NCBI GenBank assembly: GCA_025506515.1
Contig: CM046442.1
Span: forward strand, 107,549,991-107,613,990
DNA length: 64,000 nucleotides
Source of the DNA: Flaveria trinervia
Lineage: Eukaryota > Streptophyta > Magnoliopsida > Asterales > Asteraceae
Direction of reading: 5' to 3'
Each line of letters opens with the position of its first letter. Position 1 is the stretch's first letter. Under the pieces are notes generated by a model. That model searched no databases. It was not told the origin of the DNA and was given only the letters and a program-made list of their open reading frames with translations. Position numbers and translations under genes: made by a program. Below are positions 24,172 to 37,100 of the stretch, piece by piece.

Positions 24172-26300
24172 TATCACTACTACACAACCTAAACCATCCA
24201 GCTCTAAAGGTAGTTCTCACCCTGAAAGAATTACCACATCATTGAAAAAATGAAGATGGAGAAGGAAAGTGATCAAAGTTCACCTTTGTTCTCAAAGGAA
24301 GACTCACCAAAGGAAGAAATTGGACTGTGTTATATGTGGCAGTACATCTCATTTTGCAAAGGATTGCTTATACACTCCAAAAAGTACTATCCATATGAAC
24401 AAGAAAGAAACTTCTGAGAAGATGTAGAAGAAGCTAGCTTTGAAAGGAAAATCTTTTCCTCTCGGAAGCTCCAAAATGAAGAAGAAAACAAGTGAAAACT
24501 TGCCTTCGGAAGAAAATTTAGTCTCGGAAGAAATGAATACTTCCGAAGCACTGAAGCCTGCTACAGTGTTAGCAAGATCTTCCGAAGGTCCAATCTCCAA
24601 AACTTTCAAAGTTGTAAAAACTTCCGAAGCATTGAAGGTCACGTCTAAGCTCGCAAAGGTGGTTTGAAAGACAAAAAAGACCATGTGACTGAAAGTCCTT
24701 TATCAACATCAGCAAATGTTCCTCAAAATTTGACTATAGGATCAATTACTGTTGCATTGTCTTTAACTTCTTTTGATAAGTCCAAGACCAATAAGGCTTG
24801 GGTTTCGAAATGTAACTAGTCATCTCTTTTGTGCAGGAACGACACAAGACAAATAGGAATGTATGGATCATTGACAATAGTTGTTCCAGGTACATGACAT
24901 ACGATGGGTCCCTACTCCAAAATTTTAAGAATGTTGATAGAGGGCCAGTTGCTTTTGGAGGAGATTATAGAGGTTACATTATAGGAAGGGCAGGGCGACA
25001 AATGGCAAGCTTAGTATTAAGAAGGTAAATTTTGTCATGAGCTTGGATACAATCTCTTGAGTGTATCTTAATTTTATGATTATAAACACAACATGCTTTT
25101 CACTGAGCATGAGTGCATTGTTCTCAGGTCTGGGGTGGTTATTCCTCGTGAGCATATCCTGCTCAGAGCCTCTAGGAAAGGAAACATGTACAAGATGGAC
25201 TTGCAAGAAACATCTCCCTCAGGAGAAGTTTCATGCTTTCTATCTAAAACCAATAGTGATGAGTCTTTTCTATGGCATAAAAGAATATGCCATGTGAACT
25301 TTAAAAACATGAATAAATTGATTAAAAATGATTTGGTAACAGGAATGCCAAAGAAAGAGTTTACAAGTTATGACTATTGTGTTGCTTGCCTTAAAGGGAA
25401 GCAATACAAGGTATCTCACAATCCAAATGAAAGAAACTCTATCAATACACCCCTACACTTATTACATATGGATTGTTTTGGCCCCATAAGTGTAATGACT
25501 CTAAGAAGGACTTCATATTGTTTAGTGATCACTGATGACTTTACAAGAATCACTTGGGTCTTTTTTCTTAGAACTAAGGATGAGACCCCTGAGATCTTAA
25601 AGAGTTGCATCCTAAAGATTGAGAATCAATGTGATCACAAGGTCAAGATCATAGATGTGATCAGAGAACTGAATTAAGGAATCAAATCCTTGATACATTT
25701 TGTGATGAGAAGGGTATTTCAAGACAATATAGTGATCCTAGGACTCCTTGAAAAAATGGTGTTGCTGAGAGGAGAAACATGACACTAATTGAAGCTGCAA
25801 GAACCATGTTGTCTGACTCTAACTACCCATCACCTTCTGGGCAAAAGCAGTAAATATTGCTTGCTATGTGCAAAATAGAGTTCTAGTAGTCAAGACTCAT
25901 GGTAAGACTCCTTATAAACTTTAGAACAAAAGAAAACCATTCATTAGTTTTCTCAAGTTATTTGGATGTCCTTATACCATCTTGTATACCAAAGATCAAA
26001 TAGCCAAATTTGATGTGAAATCAGATAATGGACACTTTATTGGATACTCTTCTCAAGCTAAGACATATAGAGTATACAATCTCAGAACTAGAGTAGTTGA
26101 GGAGTTAGCCAATATGACTTTCAATGAGCGCACTCCTAGTGTGAAAAGTTTTGGTCCTGATTGGTTATTTGATCTTGATTTAGTTACCAACTGTTTTAAC
26201 AAATCTTTTGAGAATGTTTCAGGGTCCACGGATATCTTATCAGGAGACCCATCTTGTCTTGGACTTTTATTACAAATCCAAACAGATGTATGTCAATAGA
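24172..26300 (+). pseudogene. copia gag end, protease, integrase relic
   Basis: The zinc knuckle CVICGSTSHFAKDC lies at about 24325-24370. A Ser/Glu/Lys linker with repeated TSEALK and CTTCCGAAG at DNA level follows. The protease reads WIIDNSCSRYMT (about 24865), where the active-site Asp-Ser/Thr-Gly is altered to Asp-Asn-Ser. Pre-integrase (LWHKRICHVNFKNMNKL, CVACLKGKQYK) and integrase (HMDCFGPISV, DDFTRITWVFF, then KNGVAERRNMTLIEAA near 25755) continue to PDWLFDLD near 26175. Stops and frameshifts occur near 24427, 24668, 25030, 25660, 25750 and 25840. From about 26230 to 26490 nothing recognisable is coded. Confidence 0.85.
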
Positions 26301-26490
26301 GATCAAGGTGGTCAAGATGTCTACTTCTGGCAAGACATGCTTAACTTATCTCTGCATGATCTCTTTGACATGAGAAGGTATTTTGAAAGTCTGAGTGATC
26401 CTAACCAATTGATGAAGAAAGAAATGGTCATGATTATAAAGAGGGTAGTCAATATTTGAAGATACTTCTTTGTTTTAGTAGCATCAGCCT

Positions 26491-27300
26491 AGAGGGAGTT
26501 TGTAAGGCTTATAGAAAGGCTGATGCATTCAAAACAATCCAAGTGCTTCCTGCATGCATGCACATGGTACTAAGTAGAAGTTGTTTCGGAAGTTTCATAC
26601 TCTGCAAAAGAAAATATTCAAAGTATAAAATCTTCCGAAGCCAAGACCAATATCTTCCGAAGCCAAAAGTGAAGTCTTCTGAAGCTTCAAAGACAAAGTC
26701 TTCCAAAGGCAAATGATGTGAAGATTGATTTCTTCCGAAGACTTTGAAAAATATGTTTTCTCTTATGTACTTTTCATAAAGCTAACTAACTTTCCACTAT
26801 AACTCTAAAACCTCACCAACTTATACAAGTTGGTGAAAAGTTTATTTTTTTTGTAATTGTACATTGAGGTCTTGAGTCTGTAACTTTCTACTTAAGGTAC
26901 TTTTATCCTTTTTGGTAATATATTAGGATGTGAGCTATGGCATGTAATAGTCATTAGTCAAAAGACAAATATATCTTTTGACTTTACATTGATCTTGTTG
27001 TCTAGATTAGTGTTTTCAACTGGCCTTCAAAGTATGGTCGGTTATAGGATGTAGTATAAAGTGTCTCAAGTCCTTGTGTCTTAAAGTATGCTTTGTAACA
27101 CTGTAAAAGAACTTGATAAGCAATATACTACAATCTTGAAAACCAATATCTTTGTTGTGTTCTTAAGTTTCTGTGTATTGTTTACTTGTGTTTATAGTAT
27201 CATAATTAAAGTCCCGGTTCTCTATTTGATCTGTTAACTGTTCTAACACTCACCTCATTGTGAGACTAAGTGTATTGACCATCCTTTAAACGGTCTTGCA
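26491..27300 (+). repeat. polypurine tract and 3' LTR of the copia remnant
   Basis: AGAGGGAG (26491-26498) precedes a LTR from TGTAAGG (26501) to GGTCTTGCA (27300). Ends and internal order match the solo LTR at 27559-28414 read in reverse (GGCTGATGCA near the start, GTTCTA and TTGCA/CTGCA near the end). CTTCCGAAG modules lie at about 26585-26755. Confidence 0.75.
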
Positions 27301-27558
27301 AATGATGATACCTGTAACTTTATATAAACTTAAAGGATGTTTTTTTGTAATTTTATCTTAAAACAACCAAAATAATTACAAAACAGAGTTTTTAATAAAC
27401 AAGATTTTTATAAAAAAAATTTAAAGAATCTTAAAACGAATGTTTAAAAATGAAATTATTTAGATAAGATGGTAAAAAATATAATAAATCATTTTATTTT
27501 CTTGAAGTATTACGTATATATAATTCATATCTTATATTAATATATTGTACTGTAAATC

Positions 27559-28414
27559 TGCAGGATCGATATTGGGTCACTTACCACTGTGTTTTCTCTC
27601 AAACTCACCTAGAACAACACTCGGGTAAAGATAGAATCAGTAAGAGTTGATCACAATATAGAAAGTAAGAAAGAACACAAGAAGTAATTTTCAATGTACT
27701 TTTATATATTGCTTCTCAACTCAATAATACAAGACTCTTACAAGCAGTGTGGAATGAGTTACAAAGAGAACCTATATATAATACTACTTACAGCCGGATA
27801 TACTTTGATACCAGCTGGGATCCTATAATCTAAAGCGTATACTACAAGACTATAGTTTATGGTATCTCAGATAAAGTCTTATCTAAGATTTGGTAGTCAG
27901 GACATGTCCCTGACTTACTTTTTGTCACCAACTAAAGTTGGTAACTTGTACTATCATAAAAGGTTAACAGTGGAATAAAGCATAGTCAACTGCATGGCTC
28001 TTTGAGAAAACGTCATACAGTATCAAAGGTCTGCAGCGGAGTGTCAGAGACCATACTTGTGTCCACTGGTTCATAGCAGTGTCTTCCGAAGGTTAAATGG
28101 CTTCGGAAGAGTAAGTACTTCCGAAGCCACTTAGACTTCGGAAGAGGCTACTTCTTCCAAGGCTTGGAGACTTCTTTGTTTTCATCATACTTCGGTAGTC
28201 TTCAGGTTCTTCTTCTAAGACTTGATCTTCGGAAGCATGCTCTTTGCTTTGGAAATAGAGTTCTGTCTTCGGAAGTTTATCTTTCACTTTGTCTTAGGAA
28301 GAACTCTACAACCTTCGGAAGTTTCATGCTAAGCTTCGAAAGCCCTTGCATGTAGTACCAAAATTGTCTAAGTGAATTGGTTTTGGTTGCATCAGCCTTC
28401 TTCTTGATCCAACA
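27559..28414 (-). mobile_element. solo LTR of the CTTCCGAAG copia family
   Basis: On the minus strand the 856-bp unit starts TGTTGGATC (28414) and ends GATCCTGCA (27559). The 5-bp repeats AAATC flank it at 27554-27558 and 28415-28419. It carries CTTCGGAAG-type palindromes at about 28080-28340, a minus-strand TATA (TATATATAGG, about 27772-27781) and no internal region. It is a solo LTR from the same family as 26501-27300 in opposite orientation. Confidence 0.9.
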
Positions 28415-28419
28415 AAATC

Positions 28420-29029
28420 ATTATATTTATTACTAACTATAATACGTTTAATAAATGAGTTTCTAGCCTATTTATCTATATATCTATCTATGTGTTTGTC
28501 TATCTATCTATAATAAAGAAAAAATAACATAAGACGTGACGCAATCGTAAGGTTCATCATACTAACTTTCTCATTTTTCTTTATTTTAAAAACTAATATT
28601 TAATACTAATAATAATACTCATATCATTTTCAAATTAAAAAATATATAATTTAATAAATAAAAGTCTATTTTTTAAATTAAAAACACTTTTTAAAAAGTT
28701 AAAAAAAGCAATGAACTTTTTAGAAAAAAAATTATTTTACTTGAAACAAAATATTTAAAAACCATAATTGTTTATAAAACAAAAGTTTAAGAAAATCACA
28801 TTATTGTTTATTTACTTAAAGTAGCTACGTAATTAAAATCATATTTTACTTTCAAACATGGTTTTATAATTCATAAATTTTTTTCCTAAATTCAACCCGT
28901 GTAATACATGGGTATTAACTAATGTAATAATATACCAATAACAAAATGAAGGTATAGTAGAGCAAGGACCCCATATATAATAATGTGAAACTTAAAAAAT
29001 GCACTAGCTCAACTTATTTTTGTAGGGAT
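28420..29029. other. AT-rich non-coding stretch, possible small Helitron
   Basis: No coding sequence is visible. A stem CCCGTG...CATGGG near 28898-28913, followed by TATTAACTAAT, resembles a Helitron 3' hairpin with CTAA end. The start is uncertain (about 28503, at TC within the microsatellite). Confidence 0.3.
28482..28512 (+). repeat. TCTA-type microsatellite
   Basis: A short run of TATC/TCTA units with a single GTGTTTG interruption. Confidence 0.7.
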
Positions 29030-29880
29030 AGGGACGTTAGCATGTTTACGACGCTGACAAAACTTACAATGCCAATCATTAGGAATGAAAAATTGGTATT
29101 ATTTCGCTCAAATGCATAGGGAAGTCCAATCAACAATGAACCTCGAACATAAATTAGAGGTTTTTTATATTTGACACATGTGCCAATCACAAGGTTTATC
29201 CCTAGTTCTTAAATGTCATGATGAGAGTTATAAAGAGCTACATAATAATTACTTTGTTTAATAATTAGTGAATGAAGAAAAGATATTATGAAAGTTTAGG
29301 AATAAACATGACAGAAGACTGCTAAGGGATTCAATGTTGTGCTAACGGATTCGATGTTGTGAATAGATCATGACCGGTTCATCAGAATACCAGTTAGTGA
29401 AAAACTATCATGTAGGCTAGAAAGAATACCTTCAATTGAGTCAAGTCATATGTAACTCTAGAATCAATTACCCTTGATGAGCCAAGACTAGAGAATGTAC
29501 TTGAGTGTGTCGAGTTGGTTGCGAACTAGAAGTAGTCCACAAGAGGTAAGCAACTGAGTCTAATATAGTCCTCTTGGCTGAATGTGTAAGTTCAATTCTT
29601 TTTATTGCATTGCAATAAACGAAATCTAGAATAGGATCAAGAGATGTTGACCTACACTAGCAGTAGTGGTGGTGGCACACCTTGGCAGAAAAATAATGGT
29701 GATTGTTCTAGGGTTGTGATTGATACAATACGAAAAGCATCAGCTTTCGAAAAGAAAAACAAAGGAAGAAGGCTCTAGAATGGAAAGCAATCAGGAACAG
29801 TCGGCAACGTTAATGGTGGCCCGTGGTGGTGTAACAATGGCTGTTTTCTTTAGGAATTTTATTCATACACCAAAAAGTGA
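29030..29880 (-). pseudogene. decayed copia gag/protease region
   Basis: Blocks at about 29045-29090, 29165-29215 and 29390-29500 are recognisably similar in sequence and order to 37741-38260 of the complete copia (for example CATGTGCCAATCA and TCCCTAGTTC). It is an old minus-strand relic of that copia family, with no readable frame left. Confidence 0.45.
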
Positions 29881-30322
29881 ACAAAATGCTAGAACGAATG
29901 AGTACCTACACCCAAGATAATTATATAAAAAAAAGTCACCCAAAAAGCAAAAAGCTAATAAAAAATTCTAATCTTTACAAGAATTTTAATGATACCAAAA
30001 CGGCAAAACCAACTATCAGACTGCAACTGATGATGCAGCGACAGGAGTTAAATTAAGCTGGAACAGGTTGACGTCGAAACCTGATACAAATGTAAATAAA
30101 TCTTTATCCGCTGTGATTTAAATTGATTGTCCTGTATGTTACATGTTTATCCGCCGATAACAATAGCTCTAAATTAATATAAAGAAAGTTAAAAATTACT
30201 ATGAAGAAACATGCATCATTTACATAATATTCACATGTGTATCCTATGCGAGTACTTTGCACACATATGATAACATAACAATCAAGGATGAACATTGTGA
30301 CTGTAACGGCGGGTATGGAAAA
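29881..30322 (-). other. region downstream of callose synthase stop codon
   Basis: It contains the presumed 3' untranslated region of the gene. I see no coding sequence. Poly(A) signals cannot be assigned with confidence; a minus-strand AATAAA lies at about 29856. Confidence 0.4.
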
Positions 30323-33300
30323 TCACTCTTTGTTGTTGGAAGATTTGTCTTTCTTTTGTCCACCACCAAGAATACGTGATATTTGCAGCCCTCTGCTGAA
30401 GGCTTGGTTGAACAGCATACGTGTTTGGAATTCTGAAACAAACGGAAACCAAGCAAGAAATGCAACAGGGGTGAACAGAAGTAAGCCCATAATTATTTCA
30501 TAGTATTGTGCTAAGCTTCTGATCGATGACCACATTCCAGATCGTCTCAGAAATCGCTTTAAAGCTTGTGCAATCTAAATTAACATAAAGAACACTAATT
30601 AACATCTAATGATAGACATGCAAAACATAATCAATATTGGCTTTATTGTTGATGACTCACCAGAAGTAGTCCCCAACCGGTAGGGAGGAAGGCGAGGATG
30701 CTACTATTATATCCTTCAATGTCATATGAGGTAATGCAATCAAGGTAATTAGAGTAGAGGCAAACGCGACGACAATAAAACCATTGATCAATCTGAATAA
30801 AAGCTGATAATCAGCACTAAGAGTTTTTCTCCAATATGACATGGCCTGGAATCAGATACCAAAACTCAAATGAATAAGATATATATGAAGTTTCATGTTG
30901 GGGGATAGAGGGGTGAACCTAAGTCTCAATGGTATTTAATTGAAGATGAAATTAAATATTACTCTATCGTAACATACCTTTAATACAACAAGTGCTCCAA
31001 TGATCACAAGCCATGAAATTCCATAAACCTGCAACCAAAGGTAGATCTTAGAACACTTGTGGTCAGATCATTGCTATTGATAGTCAAACACGCTTTGTAG
31101 AACACATGATATGTACCAGAAAACTTTTGCTCTCGGTTAAGCTGAGGTGATACACGAGTCCAAACTGGTAAATAAAGAACCGAAGCGCCATAATAATCTC
31201 TGTGATGGTACCCCGTACCCCAGAAGATGTAAGATGCTCTTGTTCTTTTTCCCACCATGATTCCCAGCTTTTATCAATAGAAACACCAATTCCACCACGG
31301 TTGCTTATCCACTTACTCCAATCCGTCCAATCATCAACAATCTTTTGCCATTCAAATCCTGAGGGATTAAAAAGAAAGGGAGCAAAAAGCCATGATCCCA
31401 CCATAAACCACATTGATACTGTGATCAATATGTATGCAATTGAACCTCTATAAGATTGACCAAAAATTTCATATACAACAAGTAATATCAAAAGCTCAAG
31501 TCCCTTGACAAGTGGCTCCGAGAGTAGAGTCTGTAATTTTCAGCAAACTTAGCATGAAACACCACAAATCCACGGCCTGTAGCTCTGTATTGTGCACCAC
31601 CATGAAGTAACGTTCTTCCATAATAATGGGTTTTTGTTCCGAGTGAAAAAGTAAAAAATACAGAAGCTAATTGTAGTTGCATTAGAACAAAATCAGTAAA
31701 TGCTTTATGAAACCCTCTTTCGAGACCGATTTCCATCATCATTGGTAGTGCCATCAGAAAGCCAATTTGAAAAAAAGACTGAGAAGCAAGGGCTACTTGA
31801 AGGGGTTTGTCATTAACAACAGCCCTGTTGTAGTCAACTCTCTCTCCAGTCCACTGAGAACAAGATAAAGGCGCCCGTAGAGAAAGACATATACAATAAG
31901 CACAGTGAGCTGTCATAAAACAAAAACTTTTGGTCAAACCACTGAATTTTGAAACTTTAAGCCAACGTTTTCACATCTTACAAGTGTATTGAAATAGAAT
32001 CCAACAGTGGTGAAATAGCAAGAGAGCATGCGAAAGAAATCAAAGCGGTGTCCAAGCCTATATATATCACGACTCATTGTTTGTTCCCCGTTTCCATTGG
32101 CTATTTTTGCCTCAAATAATGAGATTTGGTTGAGACCAACATCTCTTCCTTTACCAACTTGTATGTATTCATGATGGGTAACATTTCCTCCACGTAATGT
32201 AGAATTGAAACCTGGGAAATATTGAACATGTAAATAAAAGACAGGCAAGCAATTGTGAAACAATAATGATATATACATATGTATATATGTATGTGTGTGT
32301 ATGGAGCGAGAATCTTCAAAGCAAAGTCTTACCTGCAAATATATCCTCACTCAGGTTAACAATTTTAGAAGCCTTGCTTACACCCCCTCTGGTCAAATGA
32401 AACAGTCTTTCAAACACATCTGGATGTCCGTAATGAAATCTGACCCTGAATGGCAACGGTACATGAACTAGATAATGAGTTTAGAGATAACAAAATAATG
32501 TTACTTGCCAATATATTGTGAGAAGCTTCACTTCATGTCCTACTACAAATATGATGTTTTTCTAACTAGCCATCGGACCATCATCTTAACTGAAGAACAA
32601 TTTTTACTTTTGTCTTTTTAATGGCAAAATATGTGTTTAACACTATTGTATATAAGCAACAAAGATAATAACATGATATAAAGTATGCTAATGTGGGAGT
32701 TACTCAAGGAATAGCGGAAGGCAATTGCAAATTGAGTTATATTGGGATTTTACCAGTTTCATTCTGGGAGGATATTTCAGATTTTCTGAGAGGGAAAATT
32801 CATTTACAAGAAAACTCCTTAAAAATGAGATTATTTCTTAAATTTTCATAAACTAAATGAATCATGTGATACCATACGTTTATACAATGAAAAGTGTGAG
32901 TCTAGCATACAAAGCCCCATAGATATGATATCAAAATCCAAATTCAGCATCAAAGAAAGTTAGATGCTACAAGCTAACACTGATACCATACAAAACATAT
33001 ATGTATGTGTGTATATAGGGGAGGGATCCCTTGAAAACCATATTATAAATGAGAACTATGAAAACCAAGGGTTACATATATGTAAGTACATGTTGCAAAG
33101 TATACAACTAACAGTTACGTATATGTAGGGGTTACTTACTTTAACGGGTTGGCCAACAATCTTTGCCCAATAGTTACAAAACTTGTCTCTTGATTTGACA
33201 TGAACCATGCAAGAGAAGAAACACTAAAAGCAGAATCATGTAAAGAAAGGTTATTAACAAAGACGGGGAGTAATGCACACATAGAAATTAGAGGATATTT

Positions 33301-34146
33301 GATGATGGAATGAGTGAAAGATTTTTTGAATCACTTAAGACTCTTTCTAGTTCTAATATTGAACAAGAAATGCTCTTTGATAAGTGTTTTAAAAGGAACA
33401 TTGAACAGCTTATCAACTGACCTTTGCACTTGTAAGAAAAGGAAAACCGTACATCCTTGAAAGCATAAAAATTGTATGTAGAGATATATATTAGTTTTGG
33501 CATAGCTAAACGCGTGTGTTTTCATTGTTGTTCAAAATTAAGTAGAGGTAATCACACAAGACTCAAGAGCCAAAAAAACCACGAAAAGCAAAACTTATCA
33601 TTTTTGGTGGCCTCGAGAATAATGGAATATTTTCTATTTGTAGGCCTCTTGATGATGGTAACTGAAAATCAATAATTTGATTGAAGTACATTTTCTTTAT
33701 TTAATTCTTATTAAATGGTAATTTAGACATCCATACAACCTTCAAACATTCTTGAAAAACTATATGTCAAGTCAAATATTCAATTTTCAAGATGAAGTGA
33801 GTGCATGAAGCTAAATGAAGAAACAGGTCCTTGGTGTACCTGCCAGTGAATATATGCTCCCTAAGCCCAAGTATGGTTGGAGTCCTCACGCCATGCGTGA
33901 CAAGAAACTCTTGAAGTAAATTCCTCATTTTAAAGGCTTCTTCCATGTAGTTGTCCTGTTGATTTGACAATAACCATGCTAAAACACTATAATTGGCAAA
34001 ATTTGTGGCATAAAAAACAAATATACCTGGTTCATATCGATTGTTTGCAAGCCCTCGCCACGTGTGAAAATTATTGCATGGTTTTGGTTTTCTGGCTTTC
34101 CCTCACCCAATTTGGCAGGTCCAGGAAGTTTTATACGATAAATAAT
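30323..34146 (-). CDS. callose synthase exons 34-42 (catalytic end and second membrane cluster)
   Basis: Exons: 34027-34146, 33840-33955, 33140-33223, 32333-32445, 31982-32211, 31117-31909, 30978-31028, 30661-30845, 30323-30574. Landmarks are YRIKLPGPAKLGEGKPENQ, NHAIIFTRGE, TILGLREHIFTGSVSSLAW, RFHYGHPDVFERLFHLTRGG, QVGKGRDVGLNQI, YRLGHRFDFFRMLSCYFTT, QIGFLMALPMMMEIGLERGF, FFTFSLGTKTHYYGRTLLHG, NPSGFEWQKIVDDWTDW, KSWESWWEKEQEHL and FVSEFQTRMLFNQAFSRGLQ. Exon 31117-31909 is 793 nt (795 expected; breaks near 31828 and 31510). Exon 30661-30845 is 185 nt (186 expected; break near 30701), and its shifted frame would stop across the next junction. Confidence 0.93.
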
Positions 34147-37100
34147 CTGAACAATAAAATTGTATAAGCATTAACATACATTTTTACAAGTAGCCAAGAA
34201 AAACCGTAACGTATTTTTAGCTTGATTGATACAAATCCTCTCCATCCTACTTTGATTTTCAAACTTATAATTGTTACATATACTTAAAACTTCAGAGAAC
34301 GATTCATGTTGTCATTATAATAGTTATTTTACCTTTTACATAGTGTTTCCATCATCTTATTGGAAGTGTGCATGTGCGAGTGTGTGTGCACGTGCGCATG
34401 CTTGAGTGTGTGTGTGTGTGTGCGTGGTTTTCAACGGATCCCTTTATATAGGCTAATGTTCAAACGAGAACCATGTGTTATTGCATGAACTTATGAAAAC
34501 CCATCAACATCAATAAAAATCAATATTGTTTGCTAGAATAACATAATATGCGTAAAGGAGGATTATTGTCTTTTATTTATGTGTATATTCGCAAATGTAA
34601 ACAAGTTAACACTAGTGAATTTTTGCCAAAAATATAAAATAATAATAATAAAAATAAAACATAAGACTATAGAGAGAACATATGTTTATCAATAGGTATT
34701 CTCAATGCTTGCCCTCTCTATCTCATTAAGTATAAATAATATATGAATAGGATCACAAAATATTCAAAATAACTGTGAAGAAACTGAAAGTTATTTGTAT
34801 ATCTTGATCACTTTTACAATGAGGAAACACCTCAATATATAGAGGTGGTAAACCCTAATCTAAGGCCCATGGATCAACATAATGGGCCAATATAACTGGA
34901 CTAACTAAACTAAACTATTTACATTAACACTCCTCCTCAAGTTGATGCATAGATGTTAATCATGCCCAACTTGTTACATAAAAATCTATTGAGTCTTTCG
35001 GAGTGGTTTCGTGAAGATATTAGCAAGTTAAAACTCTGTCTTAACATGGATTGGTTGAATGGATGCCGCTTCAACCTTCGTACCAACTACCCGATCCCTG
35101 ATTAGATGGCAATCAACTTCTATATGTTTAGTTCTCTCATGAAATACTTGATTCTTGGCTATGTGAATAGCAGATTGATTATCACAATATAGCCTCATCA
35201 AGTTATTTGAAATAACCCCAAGTTCTCTGAGAAGACGACGGACCCAAATCATCTCCGATGTAACATCTGCCATGGCTTTGTACTTAAATTCAGCACTAGA
35301 TCGAGACACTGTGTTGTTTCTTGCTTTTCCAAGACACCAGATTTCCTCCAACAAACACACAATATCCAGTTGTAGACCGCTGTGAAATAGGGCAACCTGC
35401 CTAGTCGGCATCCGAAAAGCTTGATACTCTACCATCTCCTTTTTCTGTAAAGGCGCCTACACGATAGTGACCTTGATCAGAATACAAAATCCCCAACTCT
35501 GGAGCGGGTTTAAGATACCGTAATACACGTAGAGCAGCATCCCAATGTCCTATGTATGGGGCGGCCATAAACTGACTTAAAACACTAACCGCAAAGGAGA
35601 TGTCCGGACGAGTGACAGTCAAATAGTTAAGTTTCCCAACTAGCCGTTTGTATTGCTCAGGATCCTTCATCGGGCTCCCATCTTCTGGAAGCAGCTTTCT
35701 GGTAGAGCATTGGGCTATCTACTGGTTTGTAGCCCAATAGACCGCACTCAGATAACATATCAAGAACATACTTTCGTTGTGATAAAAGAATTCCCTGTGA
35801 AGAACGAGATACTTCTATACCAAGGAAGTATCGGAGTTGGCCAAGATCCTTAATCTGAAACTGTGACTAAAGAAACTGTTTGAGATTTGTGATCCCAACT
35901 TCATCATCCCCTGTGATTATTATATCATCCACATAGACAACCAGAATAATCGTTCGGCCCTAGTGATGCCTAAAGAACATAGAATGATCATAGGCACTAC
36001 GAGTCATCCCAAACTCTCCCATAACATCAGAAAATCGTCCAAACCATGCTCGGGGGGACTGCTTAAGACCATACAATGAGCGACGTAATCTACATACCTT
36101 TGAAGCCTCCTCCTCAACGATGTACCCAGGTGGCTGCTCCATATACACCTCCTCCTCAAGAACGCCATGAAGAAATGCATTCTTGACATCAAGCTGATGG
36201 AGCGGCCAGTGATTAATGGCAGCAAGAGCAATAGAAATACGTACCGACGGCATTTTGGCAACAGGAGAGAAAGTCTCATCATAATCAATACCGTAAGCCT
36301 GAGAATAACCTTTAGCAACTAAACAGGCCTTCAAGCGAGGCACAGATCCATCTGGGTTTGGTTTCACTGTGAACAGCCAACGACAACCAACGAGGCGCTT
36401 CCCGGGGGGAAGTGGTTGCAGATCCCACGTATGATTGGCCCGAAGAGCACCAATCTCTTCTTCCATAGCCTTTCTCCATCCTGGGTGAGCTAGGGCGGTC
36501 ATCACATTCTTAGGAATCGGTATGAGTCAAGGGCAGTAGTATAAGCATGACATTCGGGTGACAGATGAGCATAGGAGACATAATCCTGAATAGGGTAACG
36601 GGTGTGATTTCTGGGTTCCTTTCAGAAGGCAATGGGTATATCAGGATACGGTGCACCAGGTGGGTCATAGACGGGTGTATCAAGGGTAACATGTGAAATA
36701 TCTGGTAAGGGAGTATCACGTCTAGCAACAGGATCAGGAACAGAGGACGGACCAGAATCATGGTCAGGGTGTAAATCAGTGGTCGTTGTCTTATCCTTAT
36801 GTCGTCTGGTATACGTGAATATCAGAGGAGGAGCCTCTGCCGGCGTGTCAGATGAAACAAGATCCGATTGTGTAGCATCAGAGACCGGAGGAGCAGATGA
36901 AACGGGAGGGATAGAAATGGTAGGGACAGTTGGTGACGCAGATATTGCAGAGTTGGGATCGGGATCGGGAAATAAATCATTAAGACAATCGGGGGGCTCA
37001 ATGAAGAAAGACAAGACTCATGAAAAGTAACATCGGCACTAGTAAAATATCGACGGAAAGAAGGGCTGTAGCACAGATACCCTTTTTGGACCGGGAGTAA

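Larger units (their letters stand above)
24172..27300 (+). mobile_element. Sirevirus-like copia remnant lacking RT and RNase H
   Basis: It runs from the gag zinc knuckle through protease and integrase and then jumps to a purine tract and 3' LTR. RT and RNase H are missing between about 26300 and 26490. The 5' side is cut at the gypsy LTR end. Protein motifs and LTR palindromes resemble the element at 1-10433 but form a separate family (CTTCCGAAG instead of CCGCATT). Confidence 0.8.
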
